Source: Melampsora larici-populina 98AG31 (taxonomy: Eukaryota; Basidiomycota; Pucciniomycetes; Pucciniales; Melampsoraceae). From it: a DNA stretch of 64,000 nucleotides. A model generated the notes under the pieces. The model searched no databases and was not told the DNA's origin. It saw nothing but the letters and a program-made list of their open reading frames with translations. The DNA is taken from positions 1,149,259-1,213,258 of the forward strand of contig NW_006768771.1 of assembly GCF_000204055.1 (NCBI RefSeq), in the 5' to 3' direction. The first letter of the stretch is position 1, and each line of letters opens with the position of its first letter. Below are positions 36,401 through 48,858 of the stretch, piece after piece. Made by a program: the position numbers and the translations under genes.

Positions 36401-36959
36401 CGTTATTTGACTTTCAGACACCACACATGACAAACTCAATTATGCCATGCTTCCAAAAATATACCAAGATACAGTGTGGCCAATATCAAGGAAGGTTCCA
36501 AGAAATTGAAAGTGGAGCACAATGCACGATTGAAACCATTACAACAGCTGGCCAAGGATGGCAAGACACTCATATAAGCTGAGGAATGTTTGATGGGTCC
36601 AGTAGGAAACATGATAGATGATTTTAAGATGGTGGGACAAGTTAAAGAGGTTGGTGATGTGGCTTGTGACACCATCAAGTTTATGGATGCGGAAAAGGCC
36701 ACATGGGAGGTCCTTATACCCAAGGCTGACCAAAAGTGCCCAGTGGACACTGGAAGATCATTAAAATGTATGTTGGATCTATGCTTTTTGCCTCAGCATG
36801 TGTTGAAGATGAATTGCTTATATTATATTGTGTGCACAAAACTTAGCTCTAACAGATAAATTTAATCAAGAAGGAAATTCACAAGCAAGCCCAGTCTCAA
36901 ATAAAGCTGTCAAACAAACAAAACACAAGACTGGGACATGGTAAACTCAACTCTATCTC
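33464..36959. other. long non-coding stretch
   Basis: It holds the CACTA-like MITE at 35034-35172. Other parts are AT-rich with short unsupported open frames. 35400-35460 has runs of C followed by CCCGGGTTGAGAAAACCG, perhaps a repeat end. Confidence 0.5.
35034..35172. mobile_element. CACTA-like MITE
   Basis: The 139-base element has inverted ends beginning CACTGCCAGGATTAAACACT on both sides, continuing GTCC and then TAAT with small differences. It is flanked by TGC on each side (35031-35033 and 35173-35175). CACTG ends with a 3-base target duplication fit the CACTA (EnSpm) superfamily. No coding sequence. Confidence 0.7.
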
Positions 36960-38380
36960 AGGGAATTGAGATCCTAAACTGGTACCATGCAAACAGAAAA
37001 TGAAAGGAAAACTATGGAGCACCTTAATAAAATCTATCCTGAGCTAGGACTTAAGCCGCCTTGCATCTCAGCCTGGAGGAAAGACAAGGTTGTGATGTGC
37101 AAAGAATTTAAACCTGGGGATGGTCTAGACTCCACCCCAATCAAAAGAGCACCAAAAAGCATCCTCAAGTGAATCAAGCACTTGAGAGGTGGGCTGCAAA
37201 AGCTGTGCATCTAAGTCTAATCTTGACCGGTGATGTGATATGTGCTATGTGGAAACAATTTCACTTACAATATCTTCTAATACTGTACAATGCCACCAGA
37301 CAAGGGTTTAGTATGAAATGCAAAGTCTGGGAGGAAGTCAGACAAGTAATGTCTGACTTAAGCATTTTCAATCAATGCTGATGGCTCTGACAGACAGCAA
37401 CCATTGATCATACAAAAGTCATGTAAGCCAAATTTCCTTTGGGGCAAAGCGGGGGAACAACACGGCTTCTACCATTGGTACAATCTCAAAGTGTGAATGC
37501 AGACCATGCTCTTTATTCAATGGATAAGATCCTGATATCAAGAATTGAAATCCAAGGGCCAAAACATCTTACTATTAGTTGATAACTTCTCTGGACATTC
37601 TGTAAATCCAGACCAGCCTCTAACAATCATTCAAGTTGATTTTTTTGCACCAAATTTAACATCTCACGTACAGAAACTTGAGGTAGGCATCATTGCAAGT
37701 TTCAAGGCTTGTTATTGATCCAAGTTTAAATCTTATTCCATTGCACAATCCAAGTGTCATGTTCCTATTGCAGATATCTTCAAAATTGATCAGTTGGATG
37801 CTATGAAATTGGCTGCCAAAGCTTGGTGGTTGCTATTCAAAGATACCATTGCAAACTTCTGGAAGAAGGGGGAAATTCTTGCACCTCACAATCCAGAGGG
37901 AACTGTCAAGTTTGAAGACAATCAAGAAGAACTCATTGAAGAACCATCTACAAATCTAATTATTGATTAGGGTGCTACTGATGCTCTTCATGCTGAATTG
38001 GATTCTCTTGAGTTTGTGAACAATGTTCAAGGACTCAAGAGATTCCTGATAAAATTTCTGTATCAGAACTCCTCAATATGGTGGGTGAACATTCAAGTGG
38101 GTTGCAAGAATGGACATGTGCAGATATATTTGAAAACATGCAGCAAGAATCAAATGAAAAAGAATCTATAGTAGAAAATACACCTTCACAACCACTGGCA
38201 CAACCTACCCATCAAGACTTCCTCAAAGCCTCGTATATCATGATGTTATCTTACTTGGGAAGTGAAGATGCACAGGAAGTGCGGGGGTATGAAAGGGCCA
38301 TCCAAGCCTCTGTTAGACACTGCCAATTGCTCTGTGTGAAAGCTGCAAAGCAGCAGACTCTTTCTGATATGTTTTTTTGA
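36960..38380 (+). pseudogene. pogo/Tigger-like transposase, broken
   Basis: Pieces of a CENP-B-type HTH plus DDE_1 transposase appear in order in changing frames. They are an HTH block with LNKIYPELGL and ISAWRKDK (about 37020-37085), a second helix block with ALERWAAKAV and ILTGDVICAMWKQF (about 37173-37260), a core with ILLLVDNFSGH (about 37563-37595), VDFFAPNLTSH (about 37638-37670) and GIIASFKA (about 37690-37712), then a variable tail ending near 38380 (TLSDMFF). Several stops and frame changes break it. The catalytic aspartate in LLLVDN is still present. It cannot encode a working protein. Confidence 0.75.
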
Positions 38381-38645
38381 TTTCCTGACAAGTCTATTTT
38401 TTGATTGGTACAATCTTTGTCATAATCCATAATTTGTCTGCAAATATATAAACCTTATACTCTAGCAAAACCCGTACTTTTGGACCAAACTTTTTGGGTA
38501 TGGGTCATGTCAGAGACAATGTAAACAAGTTAAAGGAAATGACTAGTTTACCTAGACAAGATCATGATGGCCATCTAGTCAAACCCAGAGTTTGTTTTGT
38601 CTGTTGAGACCTTGAACATCTTGTTGATCTGTGCTCCCCTAAATA

Positions 38646-39142
38646 CAGTGGGATTCCTTTTTAAGCATTGCCTTTACAAGAATATTTTTTGATAAGCATC
38701 AAAAATGATGTAACCATTTTTGGTGGGCAGTAAATTTGGATTTATAAGCATTTTAAGCATATGCTTCAGGTTTTGACTGATATGCTTGTATAATTTCATG
38801 TGAAGCATGAAAAAAGAAGCATAACATGATTTTTTCACGTGTTTATGCTTCTATGTGATGCAAGAAAGGAGAAGAAAGGTAGGTGAAGTGGAGTAAATTA
38901 GGCTGCATTGAGTAGAAAAGCCAAGATCAATTGAAAAACTGTCTGTCAATTTTTGCTTCTAGGTTTCTGTAGTACATATTTTTCAATAGTTGCAAGTGCC
39001 AAGCATGTCATTCAAGCATAGCATAATTTTGAGCATTTTTTATGCTCCTATAGGCTATTAGGTCTGTTCCAATAAGAAGCATTTTTTATATTAGCATGGG
39101 ATTTGGTGCAACCATCACCATGCTTATAAAGGAATCTCACTG
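38646..39142. mobile_element. pogo-type MITE with AAGCAT repeats
   Basis: The ends are CAGTGGGATTCCTTTTTAAG and, as reverse complement, CAGTGAGATTCCTTTATAAG. TA flanks both sides (38644-38645 and 39143-39144). The inside repeats AAGCAT/ATGCTT many times. It starts about 270 bases after the broken pogo-like transposase, so the two may be related, but no shared ends prove it. Confidence 0.7.
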
Positions 39143-39395
39143 TATATACATCAAGAAATTCTCGAGGAACACGGATACCCACTACACCAGATATCCGGTG
39201 GCGTGGTCACTGCTCGGGGCGACTCCGGGCGACTCGATCCCCTTCAGCTTTGTGCGGCGAGACGCTTCAGGGCACTGGACACGCATCCGCACCTGACGTG
39301 CCCAGTGCCACAGGCATGGCATGCTGAAACCTAGTTCCTGTACAGGCTCAGCACGTCTTATCAGCCGATCACCCTCCACACATTCTCAATGTACG

Positions 39396-40994
39396 ATGTC
39401 CTTTGAACCAATTCCTCATCAAAATGCAACTTTACGGTCCAATCACAAGTTAATCTCTAGTCAATCACCATCTGACTTATATCCTTCATTTGATTTCAGA
39501 TCGACCAATACAATTTCAAACACACATCTCAGCTTAAGCGAATCTATCATCTTACATTTTGGCTTCATCAAACAAGGCATCTCGGATGCTAGGCAGTGGA
39601 AAACGATCCTAGATGTCTTGGGTACGAACAAACAATTGCGAGTAAGCTTTGAATTTCCCAGGACTAATTCATCAGTCAGAAGTAGGGTGGTCGTTGCTAG
39701 TGACTTGTACTAACTGCTCTTAACTTCATTCGGCAGTCAAATTTAATTCAGAATGTCACACTGCAAGCTGTTTTATTAACAAGTGTTATCTCTTTCGAAC
39801 TCTTTCCTCGTATTATTCATGCCGACATTTCACATTTACGTTTTTACTTCGACGTCAGTTCTTGAGATTCAAAGACAATTGGTTCTATATTCTAATAAAC
39901 ATTCAACCCTTCATCAGATCTTTTGGCTTTACCCGATCTCTCTTTCCTCGACCATCTTGAACGGTTTCCTAAGCGTTCGAGTATCAAGAACACTTCTCAC
40001 TACCTCGTCCCATTCAAGACGACTGTCTAAATTTCTTACATCGCCAAATGTAGAAGCATATAAAGGATTAACGCATAGTATCATATCAGAGTCGTATCGT
40101 GGCTTGGTTCTTTTGAATTACTTTGCTTTCTCACATTTATTAGCCAGAGTTCCTTATGTTGGAACTCTGCTGAGTTTTGCTTATTGCACAATTGCAAATT
40201 CCTACTACTGTTTCGAAAGATCATGGACAGAAGGAGGCCAGTCCTTTGCAGAACGAGTCAAAAAGTCGGTATCTATCATGATCATACCTCATGAATGTCT
40301 TGACTCTGTATGATGTTGATTAAGTTTGATTTTGATCCTTGATGATGGCAGTATCGAAGAAAGATGGACGTATCATGCTGGATTTGGTTTCGCCATCACA
40401 ATGCTTTCATTTTGGCATCAAAATATTTTAGTCAATCTATCTTTGTTCACCCTGTTCTTCCCTTCTTTACTAATACTCGCATCAGCATCAACAACCCATC
40501 CGTTACCTTGGTCACCAAGCTATCCATTAGCCTTGAATTCTAATACTCGTGATCGAACACCTCAAAGTCAATCTAAGATCTCACCAGCTTTCCCAGTACG
40601 GTTGCCAATCTTTGTGCTCTCAGTGAAGATACACGAAATTATCAACCGAATACTCCGACCTTCAAGTAATCACCATTTCCAAAATGACAAACACTCAACA
40701 GCCTCTCGTCTCAATGAAATGGAAGGTGGCGCAAGCCCTGACTTGAGCAATGCCCCCTTCAATGCGGCGTCCTGGCAAAGTCAATCAGTACCTTTTGATG
40801 GTGCCTTGAGTCATCGCCATCCTAACATCTCGGCCAACTCAAACTATCACACGTCTGGTTCGAGACTCAACACATCTATCTCCGGGCAGGAAAACCTACA
40901 CCCAATGAATAACGTCGAATCAGAAGACACTAATTCCAGAGGAACTGTCAATGCTGATTTGAGTCATAGTCCAAAGAAAAGCAAGGCAGACTAA
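39396..40994 (+). CDS. EI24-family membrane protein
   Basis: Exons 39396-39641, 39737-39782, 39859-40264 and 40352-40994 join in frame to 446 aa. EI24 (etoposide-induced 2.4) proteins are ER membrane proteins, linked to autophagy in animals. Matching features are several hydrophobic segments and the block YCFERSWTEGG followed, across the third intron, by IEERWTYHAGFGFAITML. The last ~150 residues are polar, Ser/Asn-rich and probably disordered. The second intron (76 bases, donor GTGTTA) is the least certain: the upstream frame stays open for 33 codons past the donor, so the exon edge there may be different. Confidence 0.75.
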
Positions 40995-41815
40995 ACAAGA
41001 TGATAGTTGGTCTTTGTTTTTTGTCTTTCTAAATAGAGCATTTTTATTACCACTCAATCACGGCATACATTTTTGAATCAACATTTAGAAAGCACAATTT
41101 TTCAACATTTTTCTTTCTCTTCATTTGCATCCTTCAACATTGCAACTACAAGAAATCTTACTATCAACATCCGAGTAAACAATCCTATCTTAGCATTTGA
41201 CTTGTTTTATCTTGTACTTTGAACTTCTTATGATGAACAATTTAAGAGTTGCATGATGGGATCTAGATGATGCCATATAAATCAATTTGCAATGCTTATC
41301 ATCAAGTGTCGAGGATTGCACTCTCAGTCCACTTATCATTATATAGAAGTGGCATTGCAGAAAAGCAAGTAGGAGAAAATTAACAATCTAGAGAGCTACT
41401 GTATAGAAAGAAGGGAAAGAAATCCTCAGAGTAATAGAAAGGAAAAAGAGAAGAGCTAAGTTTGTATAAAAACCCCTTGCAATCATCCTGTAACAAGATA
41501 TGTGATCATATGTCCACTCTGATCCATAAGCCGTATTCCCTCCTTGCACATTTTTGGGATACAGAAGAGCAATCAGTGGATACAATCCTTATTTTTTATT
41601 GTAGGATCAAATTCACTACCTCCTTTAGAAAACCTGAAAAACTTTGAAAGATCAATTGTTACAAGATGTGGTGAATAAAAAAAACATCTCCTAATACACT
41701 AGCACAGTGGTGATCTTATTCATCTGATAAAAAATTAAGCATTAGACCTGGCTTTCCTATTTTCATCTCCGAGTTGACACCTGGGATCAGAAATATTGAT
41801 TCCTTCAAGTTGTCC
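40995..41815. other. intergenic between convergent genes
   Basis: AT-rich 3' flanks of the EI24-like gene and the large minus-strand gene. No further gene is seen. Confidence 0.5.
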
Positions 41816-44800
41816 TCAATTTGAAAAAAGTTTTCCTGTGAGCTTGTTCATCAGAGAGGAAAAAATGCTAGTATTTTCCTCAATGTTCCATTTAGCCCTT
41901 GTCTCAAGGCACATCTTTGCTTTGAATTTTGTATCTGAATCAATGCCCTTGAATACATGTTTCCAATTTAATTGCTCAAGAGCATTGGGAGTCAACTGCT
42001 TGAAGTTTGTCAAATGCAAGTCCTTTCCCACCTTGGAGGCCACTTTAGCCATCTTTTTCAATGGAACACCTTCATCGCTCCACATCAAAAGGTCACCAAG
42101 GCTCCACCATGGACTGACGGGTGGTAAATCAAGGTTTTTAAGTAGAGAAGACTCTCCCAGGATTGCAAAGTCGGCTTTCAGGATCAAATCCCTCATTCTG
42201 GATTGGTATTTGTGCCAAAGGGTTGGATTTTGGTGAAACCACTCTCTTTCAGGAGATTCACCCCATGATGTAGCGTGTATTGGATATAACTCTGGGTATT
42301 TGTTCCGGCTGTGCATTCTTTCATAGAGAGACATCAATGTAGCCTTGGGTGCAACAGCAGCTATATTATGAGTCATTCCGAGTTGTAACAAGTCTCCAAT
42401 TTGGAGTATGTCCAGCACGTTGTGGCCTTGCCACCTTGCATCTTGTAGTTCGTCCTCCCTCCACCACCTGTCCGTAGAATCTCGCTGTCGCATGTAGTCT
42501 ATCAAACCTATCCGCTGTTTTAATTCCAACTCTCCCAACACCTCAGTCAAGGCTTCTTTCTCTCCTATTGACAATAGTACTCCATCCAAAGTTGTTTTTA
42601 CCTCTATATTGTTGGATTTATCTATGTGAGAGAGAGTTGGACAGAGTTCGTCAATTCGAAAAAGGGTTTCCCATCGCTTGATCGTTGCTGAATCAAGGTG
42701 TTTCTTTGCCCTATGATATTTACCAAGAATCTCGTAATGGTTTAGTTGATTAATCAAAACTTGTACCCTCCTATCCATCTCTTTTTCTGAAGCTTCTGAA
42801 TGCATCTTGGTCCAGGACAGAATAGATACCCAATCAGTGTCGTCTCTGGCTCTGAGAGTTTCATAATCCATTAGCTCAAGGTCTATTTGAAGGAGATCGT
42901 GATTGTCATTGATCTGGAGAATTCTACTTATTGCATGTAGTGCAGAGTCTTTCAATAATTCTTCGTGAAACCCAACTTCATTTTTATCCGCGGATGTTGC
43001 ACTTGCAGGTATGGGTAGGTTCTTTTTTCTCTTTCTCCGACTGGGATGTGTCTGGACACGTGTGGAGCTGGGGATTGAGCCAACACTTTCACCATCCCCA
43101 GTAGCACCTTCGGAGTCGTGACTTTCTTCAATTTTAGTTTTGCTGATATCTTCACTTGCCTCCGCAGCCATCTGACTTTGGTCTTTGGCAAGCTCATTTT
43201 TACCCATCCATATTCGAGGACTGAGAGCTTTGAGCCATTCCAGAAAGCGGGAAGTGGGTGAGGGAAGGAAAGCTGAAAATTGGAATGGTGTTTTTACCTG
43301 CAAGCAAGAAATGATTGGAGCCACATTTGACCAGAAGTTTCGTCCTACTGGAGGTGGTTCAATTGAACTAGGCGCTTGATTATCTGGCTTAACATCTCGT
43401 CCCTTGGACCCTGTGATTGCACGAGTATTGGAAGGTCCAAACTTGGACTCAACCTTTTTGTTCTGACTCAAAAGTTTTGGATCTGCAAGATTAAGATCTT
43501 CTAACAAAAGTCTGGAGGATTTTTTCTGACTCGTGGAAAGATCTTCCGGTATATCTACCTTGGGTGCCCTGGACAAAAGGAAGACCATAATTGTTGGATA
43601 ACCAATTCTTGAAGAGTACAATTTCCAGTGAGAGTATTTACTTACTTGCTCACCCGCCACTGCGTAATTCCATCATTGTTTGAATTTGAAGCACTAGCTT
43701 TTGACTTTTCTTGGGTACTGGAGCCACTTCCCGGGAATGGAGCTATTTCAGAAGGCCTGGAGTTATCAAAAGATTCTATGGAAGGTTTGATTGGCGAGTG
43801 CAAAGGAGCTTCAGAGATGGACATTTGTTCACCTGAATCCTTATGTTTTGTAAGCCGCTTTAACTGGACTCGCAAATTGTCAAATGCGGCTACAGTATCA
43901 GCTCTTCTATCTTCATAAGTTGTGATACCATTCCGTACAGATTCCATTTTTTTTGGCTGAATAAACTCTTGGCCAAGCAAAGTAGGTGAAGCCAATGACG
44001 TTGTGATCTTTTTCATCCTATCGGGATTTCTTGTGTCTGCCACAAAGTTTGAAGATGAAGGTCCTACAGCGGACAGTTCTTCTCCCTTTGAATTTGTAGA
44101 TGATGGTCTTGAATTCTTGTATGAAGGAAGTGGTGTGGTGAGAGTCTTAGCTGAATTGATGGTATCTTTCAGAGCAGGAAACAGTTTTGAGTCCTTAAAA
44201 TCCAAGACAGGTGTATTTTCAAACACAGAGGGCAGATCTTGGAGCTCTGCATCTGATGAGGTAGCTTGAGCTAATTTTGGCTCCCTTTCAAATTCTGTTT
44301 TATCCCCATGAGAAGATGCCTTGCTAGCCACCAAATGTTGCAACAAATGTTCCTCATGAGAGCCACTTGTGGTTTTGTCCAGGCCTTGGCTGTCAGGTGG
44401 AGCAAGATCTGGTATGGTGGTGAGGGTATTGGATTGTGGAGAATCTATATTGACCTGATGCTGTCCAATTAAGATTTTCTCGCCTGGCAAACCCTTTCTC
44501 TCTCCGGATCCATCTTCCAAAACACTGTTAATTGGAGTCCTGTCAGCAAGTGTGCAACCACCTCAAAAGTGTTTTCAGAATTACATACATAGCCAAATTT
44601 TCTTTTTCCTTCACCAACTTTGTAGCAGACATACCATTTGGCTTTGGCTTCCAGGGTTTTTTCCAACGAGTCTTCTGTATTGATCTTTGTACAGTCATGG
44701 GCTGATTCTCTACTTGCCTTGAAGAAGATGAGCCACTTGGATCTGACACCCCAGGTTTCTTCAACATTTTCTTCTGACTTGATGTGTGCAGAGTCTCAGA

Positions 44801-46012
44801 TCTTGAGTTGCCTGATGTATTTGAGGATTTTGTGGTCTGAATTGGGGACACATTCTTTTTTTCACTTCTCATCAGGAAATCATTGTCAAAGCGCTGGGGC
44901 CCTGCATGGAAAAATGTGGTACCTTGTGGACTCTGTGTAGCAGAATGTGAGGCTGGGTTGACCAGAGGAGCTGAGGACAAAGTGAAAGGTAAGCTATGGT
45001 AGAAGTTTGTGTAAGTGCCTTCAATAGGCGGGTAGATGGAATGTTTATTGAAGTCAAAGGGAGAAATGTGAGGTGTGGAAAATGAGTGCATAGGATGAAT
45101 GGCTCTGCTGCTTGTCACTGGATGATTGTATGGGACCATGTATGGGTAAGATGAGTCCGGGTAAAATACATGCGGGTAGGATGAATGCAGGTAGGATGAG
45201 AGCGGGTAAGATGAGTATGAGTAAGATGATTGTGGATAGGATGACTGCAGGCCGAATGAGTGTGGGTAAGGTGAGTGCGGATAAGGTGGAATCTGCGGGT
45301 AAGGCAATACGGGCTGGTAAGGTGACATGGGCTGGTAAAATGATATGGGCTGGTAAGGGGAGATGAATGTGGATGACACATCAGGTATGTGATAGATGCT
45401 TTGAAGTTGATGAGCAAAGCTCTGCTGGTACCCAAGATGCAAAGGATTGGACCAATCTTCAGCTATTGGGGCTTCCAAAACATGATGCCGCGGAATTGTG
45501 TGAGTAGTTGGTGTCACAAAAGACGAGATCGGATGAAAAGTAGCTGGAATAACTTCGGGTGCTGTTGGATGTAGGACTGGCGTAGGCCCATGTTGATATA
45601 CTGGAAGGTGGATGTCTGGCTCTGGAGGTGAGGGTAATTGAAGGAATGGACGCCCAACTTGATAGAGTGGCATGAGGACATCTGATTGTACATCTGAGAG
45701 TGCGTGTGTTGCATGTGAGGTAGAGGATTGGATATCTGAGTTGGATTCGGTAAGTGGATTCTGGTGTGTAAGAAGAGGTGAACTCTCTTCGGGGCTTCTA
45801 TATGCAGGTGCCGTCTCCAAACCGACAGGCAAAGAAGTGGGAAGTGGATGCTCTGAAGTAGAAGCCAACTCGGGCTTGTTTAATATTGCTGGATAGACAC
45901 CCATTCCATAGATGCTTGTGGTGACAAGCATCCAGATCGGCGAGTTCCTCATGTTTGTAAGACAAAGGATTCTGAAACTGAAGAAAATTGATGCGCGGTT
46001 CAGTAACAACAT
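41816..46012 (-). CDS. large protein of unknown function, three exons
   Basis: Exons about 46012-44635, 44513-43646 and 43568-41816 give 1332 aa. The second junction (GTAAGT donor, TCCAG acceptor) is firm. The first could instead use a later donor near 44618 with the acceptor at about 44533, which would add about 13 residues. Residues 1-430 are Pro/Tyr/Ser-rich with a run of SSYP-like units made by a 15-base tandem repeat. The middle (430-800) is polar and low-complexity with a basic RRKRKK stretch. The last ~450 residues are compact and mostly helical, with DWVSILSW, KRWETLFRIDEL, DRWWREDEL and SPWWSLGDLLMW. I recognise no family. It could be lineage-specific or come from a mobile element. 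It lies between repeats. Confidence 0.6.
45144..45310. repeat. 15-base coding minisatellite
   Basis: About ten degenerate units of GGTAAGATGAGTGCG type (plus-strand view) encode, on the minus strand, repeated Ser/Tyr/Pro units in the large protein. Unit length is a multiple of three, so changes in copy number keep the frame. Confidence 0.75.
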
Positions 46013-46582
46013 TGTCCATCTAATTGAGCTTTAGTCAATATGATGCTCACCTGTAATGCAGCAAGTGTTTATGTGTCTTCGGAGGCAGCTTAGTATTCCT
46101 ACTTTATGACGAACTTCGGAAGGGTGCTGGTCCATTTCTGTGGAAAGAACTGAAAAAGAACAGAACAAAGCTTCCGCAGGCAACATGCGACTTGTCCTCG
46201 CCACAACTCCGACTCAAGTTATTGCTGAACGGCCACACACCGCAGTCAGTAATGCAGTGCGTCAATGGTGAAGTTTCACCGTGAAACTCGTTGAGTAATG
46301 CTTGCTACGATGCAAGCCATACATACCGTCAAGATACCAAATTTGGATAGAGCACAAACAACGAGCTTCCCCTTGAGAAACGCTTGTTGAACTTGTGAAT
46401 GAGTGTATTTTTTCAAATTTTTCCTGATACCCATTGTCCACGCACTTGAGTGCATACCAATGATGGGTTTCTGCTGCATGTGCAAGGCTCGCATACCTGC
46501 ACCAAAACACGCACCGTGCCTACACCTCAGCATAAGTCCGCCCGTACCTGATTTGTCATGAGAGTGACGAGGATGATCCGGA

Positions 46583-46690
46583 GAGATGCGGTATCAGTCT
46601 TTTTCTGAGACTGCCTGAGACGAGCCCTGGGACATACAGGGGTAGTATAATTTTTTCTCGAGTGGCGCTTGTTTTCGAGAGGCGTGTTTT
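46583..46690 (+). repeat. dispersed repeat family, copy B
   Basis: It reads GAGATGCGGTATCAGTCTTT, TTCTGAGACT-CCTGAGA, then GGGACATACAGG and a GAGTGGCG..TTTTCGAGAGG end, matching copy A at 15703-15830 over its whole length with scattered changes. Confidence 0.55.
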
Positions 46691-47864
46691 GTTTTGAATC
46701 GCCGAAATTCTAAGCCTGTACACAGGTATTTTGTACAATTGGCGGATCAGAACGATCAGAACAATTTAAAGGAAAGTTAGGAAATGGAAGACAAATAACT
46801 TACGTTAATTTGATCAAAACATCAAATCAAGAGGTTGAGTCAGCAAGAGTGCGAGCCGCACAGTCACTTATAAGCTCTGTGAAAACTAGAGCTACAAAGT
46901 GACAAATCGAATGAAGCAAGAGAAACAATAAAAGAGATAAAAAGATGATCAAAAGGATTAATCGCTCCAAACGAGCCAATTGTAGTGAAAAGGACACCCT
47001 AATGGAAAACACTTACAACATTTCAGCTTTATAAGAAGCCGTTGATGAGAAGGTGTCAAAGATATAACATATCTTGGACGAGTAAGAGGTGACAAATTTC
47101 AGTCCAGATCATCCAAGTTTTGCTCCTTTACAACTTCAAGTCCAAGCCCCTTCATTGTACTCGATTCATGCTTTTCAAAAGCTTTTCAAAGACTCTCCAG
47201 GATGTAACATCTGGAATCTGGACTCAGCTTCATGTTGAAGATTTTGTCAAATTCTGTCTTTTGGTCATCGTACGGGTCGTGGTCTGGGTTTCCCTACCAA
47301 GACGCGAATCGAGCGAAGTGAAAGAGACAATATAAAGAAGATTAAAATAAGGAACTAAAATACTTGATCGCTCCAAAAGAAAATGCTGAGGAACAGATTA
47401 CTGAAGTTCATCTTGAAGTCGCTCTGAGTCTGATCCGATTGAACATGAAAATATAAAAAACCTCAAATTTCAATTCATCTTTTTATCATCTATTCTTACG
47501 TTGATCTGTCAGATGAGGAAATGACAAGATTTTTAGGATGATCATGATCGATTGTGACCATGTAAGAAAATACAACGAGAGTTGAAACTTGAGCTGAGTT
47601 GAGAAACAAATAATGAACTATGGAGTGCCACCCTGTGCCACCATTCTTGACCACACTGTATGACGGGTGTACACAAAGCCACTATTTTCTGTAGCTGAGA
47701 GGGAGTCTCAGAGGAGTCTCAGAGGAGTCTCAGAGCATCAGAGTCTCAGAAAAAGACTGATACTGTTACGCTCCCGGATGATCTCACCTAGAATTTCTCG
47801 GTGGTTTTCCATCCTCTCTTCCCATTTTTGGAGTAGCCATTCACCATCATCAGAAACCGATAAA
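46691..47864. other. intergenic with repeat copy C
   Basis: Apart from the dispersed repeat at 47622-47772 no gene is supported. Several short open frames overlap without coding signals. Confidence 0.45.
47622..47772 (-). repeat. dispersed repeat family, copy C (inverted)
   Basis: On the minus strand it shares GTAACAGTATCAGTC and TTTTTCTGAGACT with the other copies and GGTGGCACAGGGTGGCAC with copy A. It also contains three head-to-tail GGAGTCTCAGA units (47702-47735). Confidence 0.5.
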
Positions 47865-48858
47865 ATGAAAACGATTGAACTTCCCTACGAGATTTGTATG
47901 AAGGTTTTATCCGTTCTAAACCATCTCTCAACACTGCATCGCTTTGCGCAAACCTCAAGTCAAAACCGCGATATTGTCCGAGATTCCAGTGACCTTTTGC
48001 ATTGTCATATTTCAGCTAATATGCTTCTAATAAAACCTTGTAATTTCGGGTCAGCCTTGACTATACCTTTACGAAGCATTTTGTGCATTAAGTGCAATCA
48101 TTTTTCACTTTGGAGAAACACATTATATTTGCAGTGTTTGTAACCAAATGAGAATGACGAAGTCAAGCTTTTAACGCGTCACGACTTGGAAAAATTTTGG
48201 TATGCCGTGAATTGATCAAGATTGTCCTACATCAAGATGTTGTATCTGACGCGAGAATCGATTTCTTCAATTTTTTGAAGCAAAAGCTCGCATGAGCATT
48301 GAGAGACATTGGCGCTCGGGGAAAGGTCAATGATCTTCAATTTAGGCCGACCAAGACGCCGGCTTTGGACATGATTTGGATATTCAAATTCGATCCCGAA
48401 TACAACTATTGCGTAGCCCTGGAACCAGAAAGTTTTCCAGGGTATGTAGGTAGTCGAGCTTGTATGCGGCAGTTCTGATAAGACGTAGCTCTTTGAGCAG
48501 TACTCGTCTCGAAAGCTCTGGTCCGTTCATCATCACCAATTATCGCAATCGACACTTTCAAGTTTGGAAACGCCTCAGAGGCGCGTTCACAGGGGGTGCT
48601 CTTCCAGCTCAAGACGAAGCCTGGCCGTATAAGCAAGAAGAACACAACAAAATTCTACATGAGGGAGAAAGCATGGTCATGACCGAGTTTCAAGATAGTT
48701 CTCCAATGTTTAAATTTCACTGCTGCCTCAATATGCCAAGCACAGTATACTGTTTCAAGGCACACACCCCATATCTTGCTGCGGGCTCTGATCTCAGTCA
48801 ACAGCTATAAATATGGGACCTAGAGACAGGATAAATAGTAGAAGAGTGCAATGGTGAG
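47865..48858 (+). pseudogene. F-box/WD40-like gene, broken
   Basis: The start (from 47865) reads an F-box-like motif, IELPYEICMKVLSVLNHLST then FAQTS. A C-x2-C pair and SLWRNTLYLQC follow near 48090-48140. After unclear splicing, a segment with PFIITNYRNRHFQVW (about 48522) ends in a WD-repeat-like AHTPYLAAGSD and IWDLETG (about 48759-48830). In-frame stops fall on both sides of IWDLETG and an earlier one near 48294. F-box proteins present targets to SCF ubiquitin ligases; this copy cannot make a full product. Confidence 0.5.

Noticed and set aside
46262..46533. Minus-strand frame upstream of the large orphan gene as an extra exon
   Set aside because: A GTATGT donor exists near 46330, but no phase-matched acceptor leading to the exon at 46012 was found.
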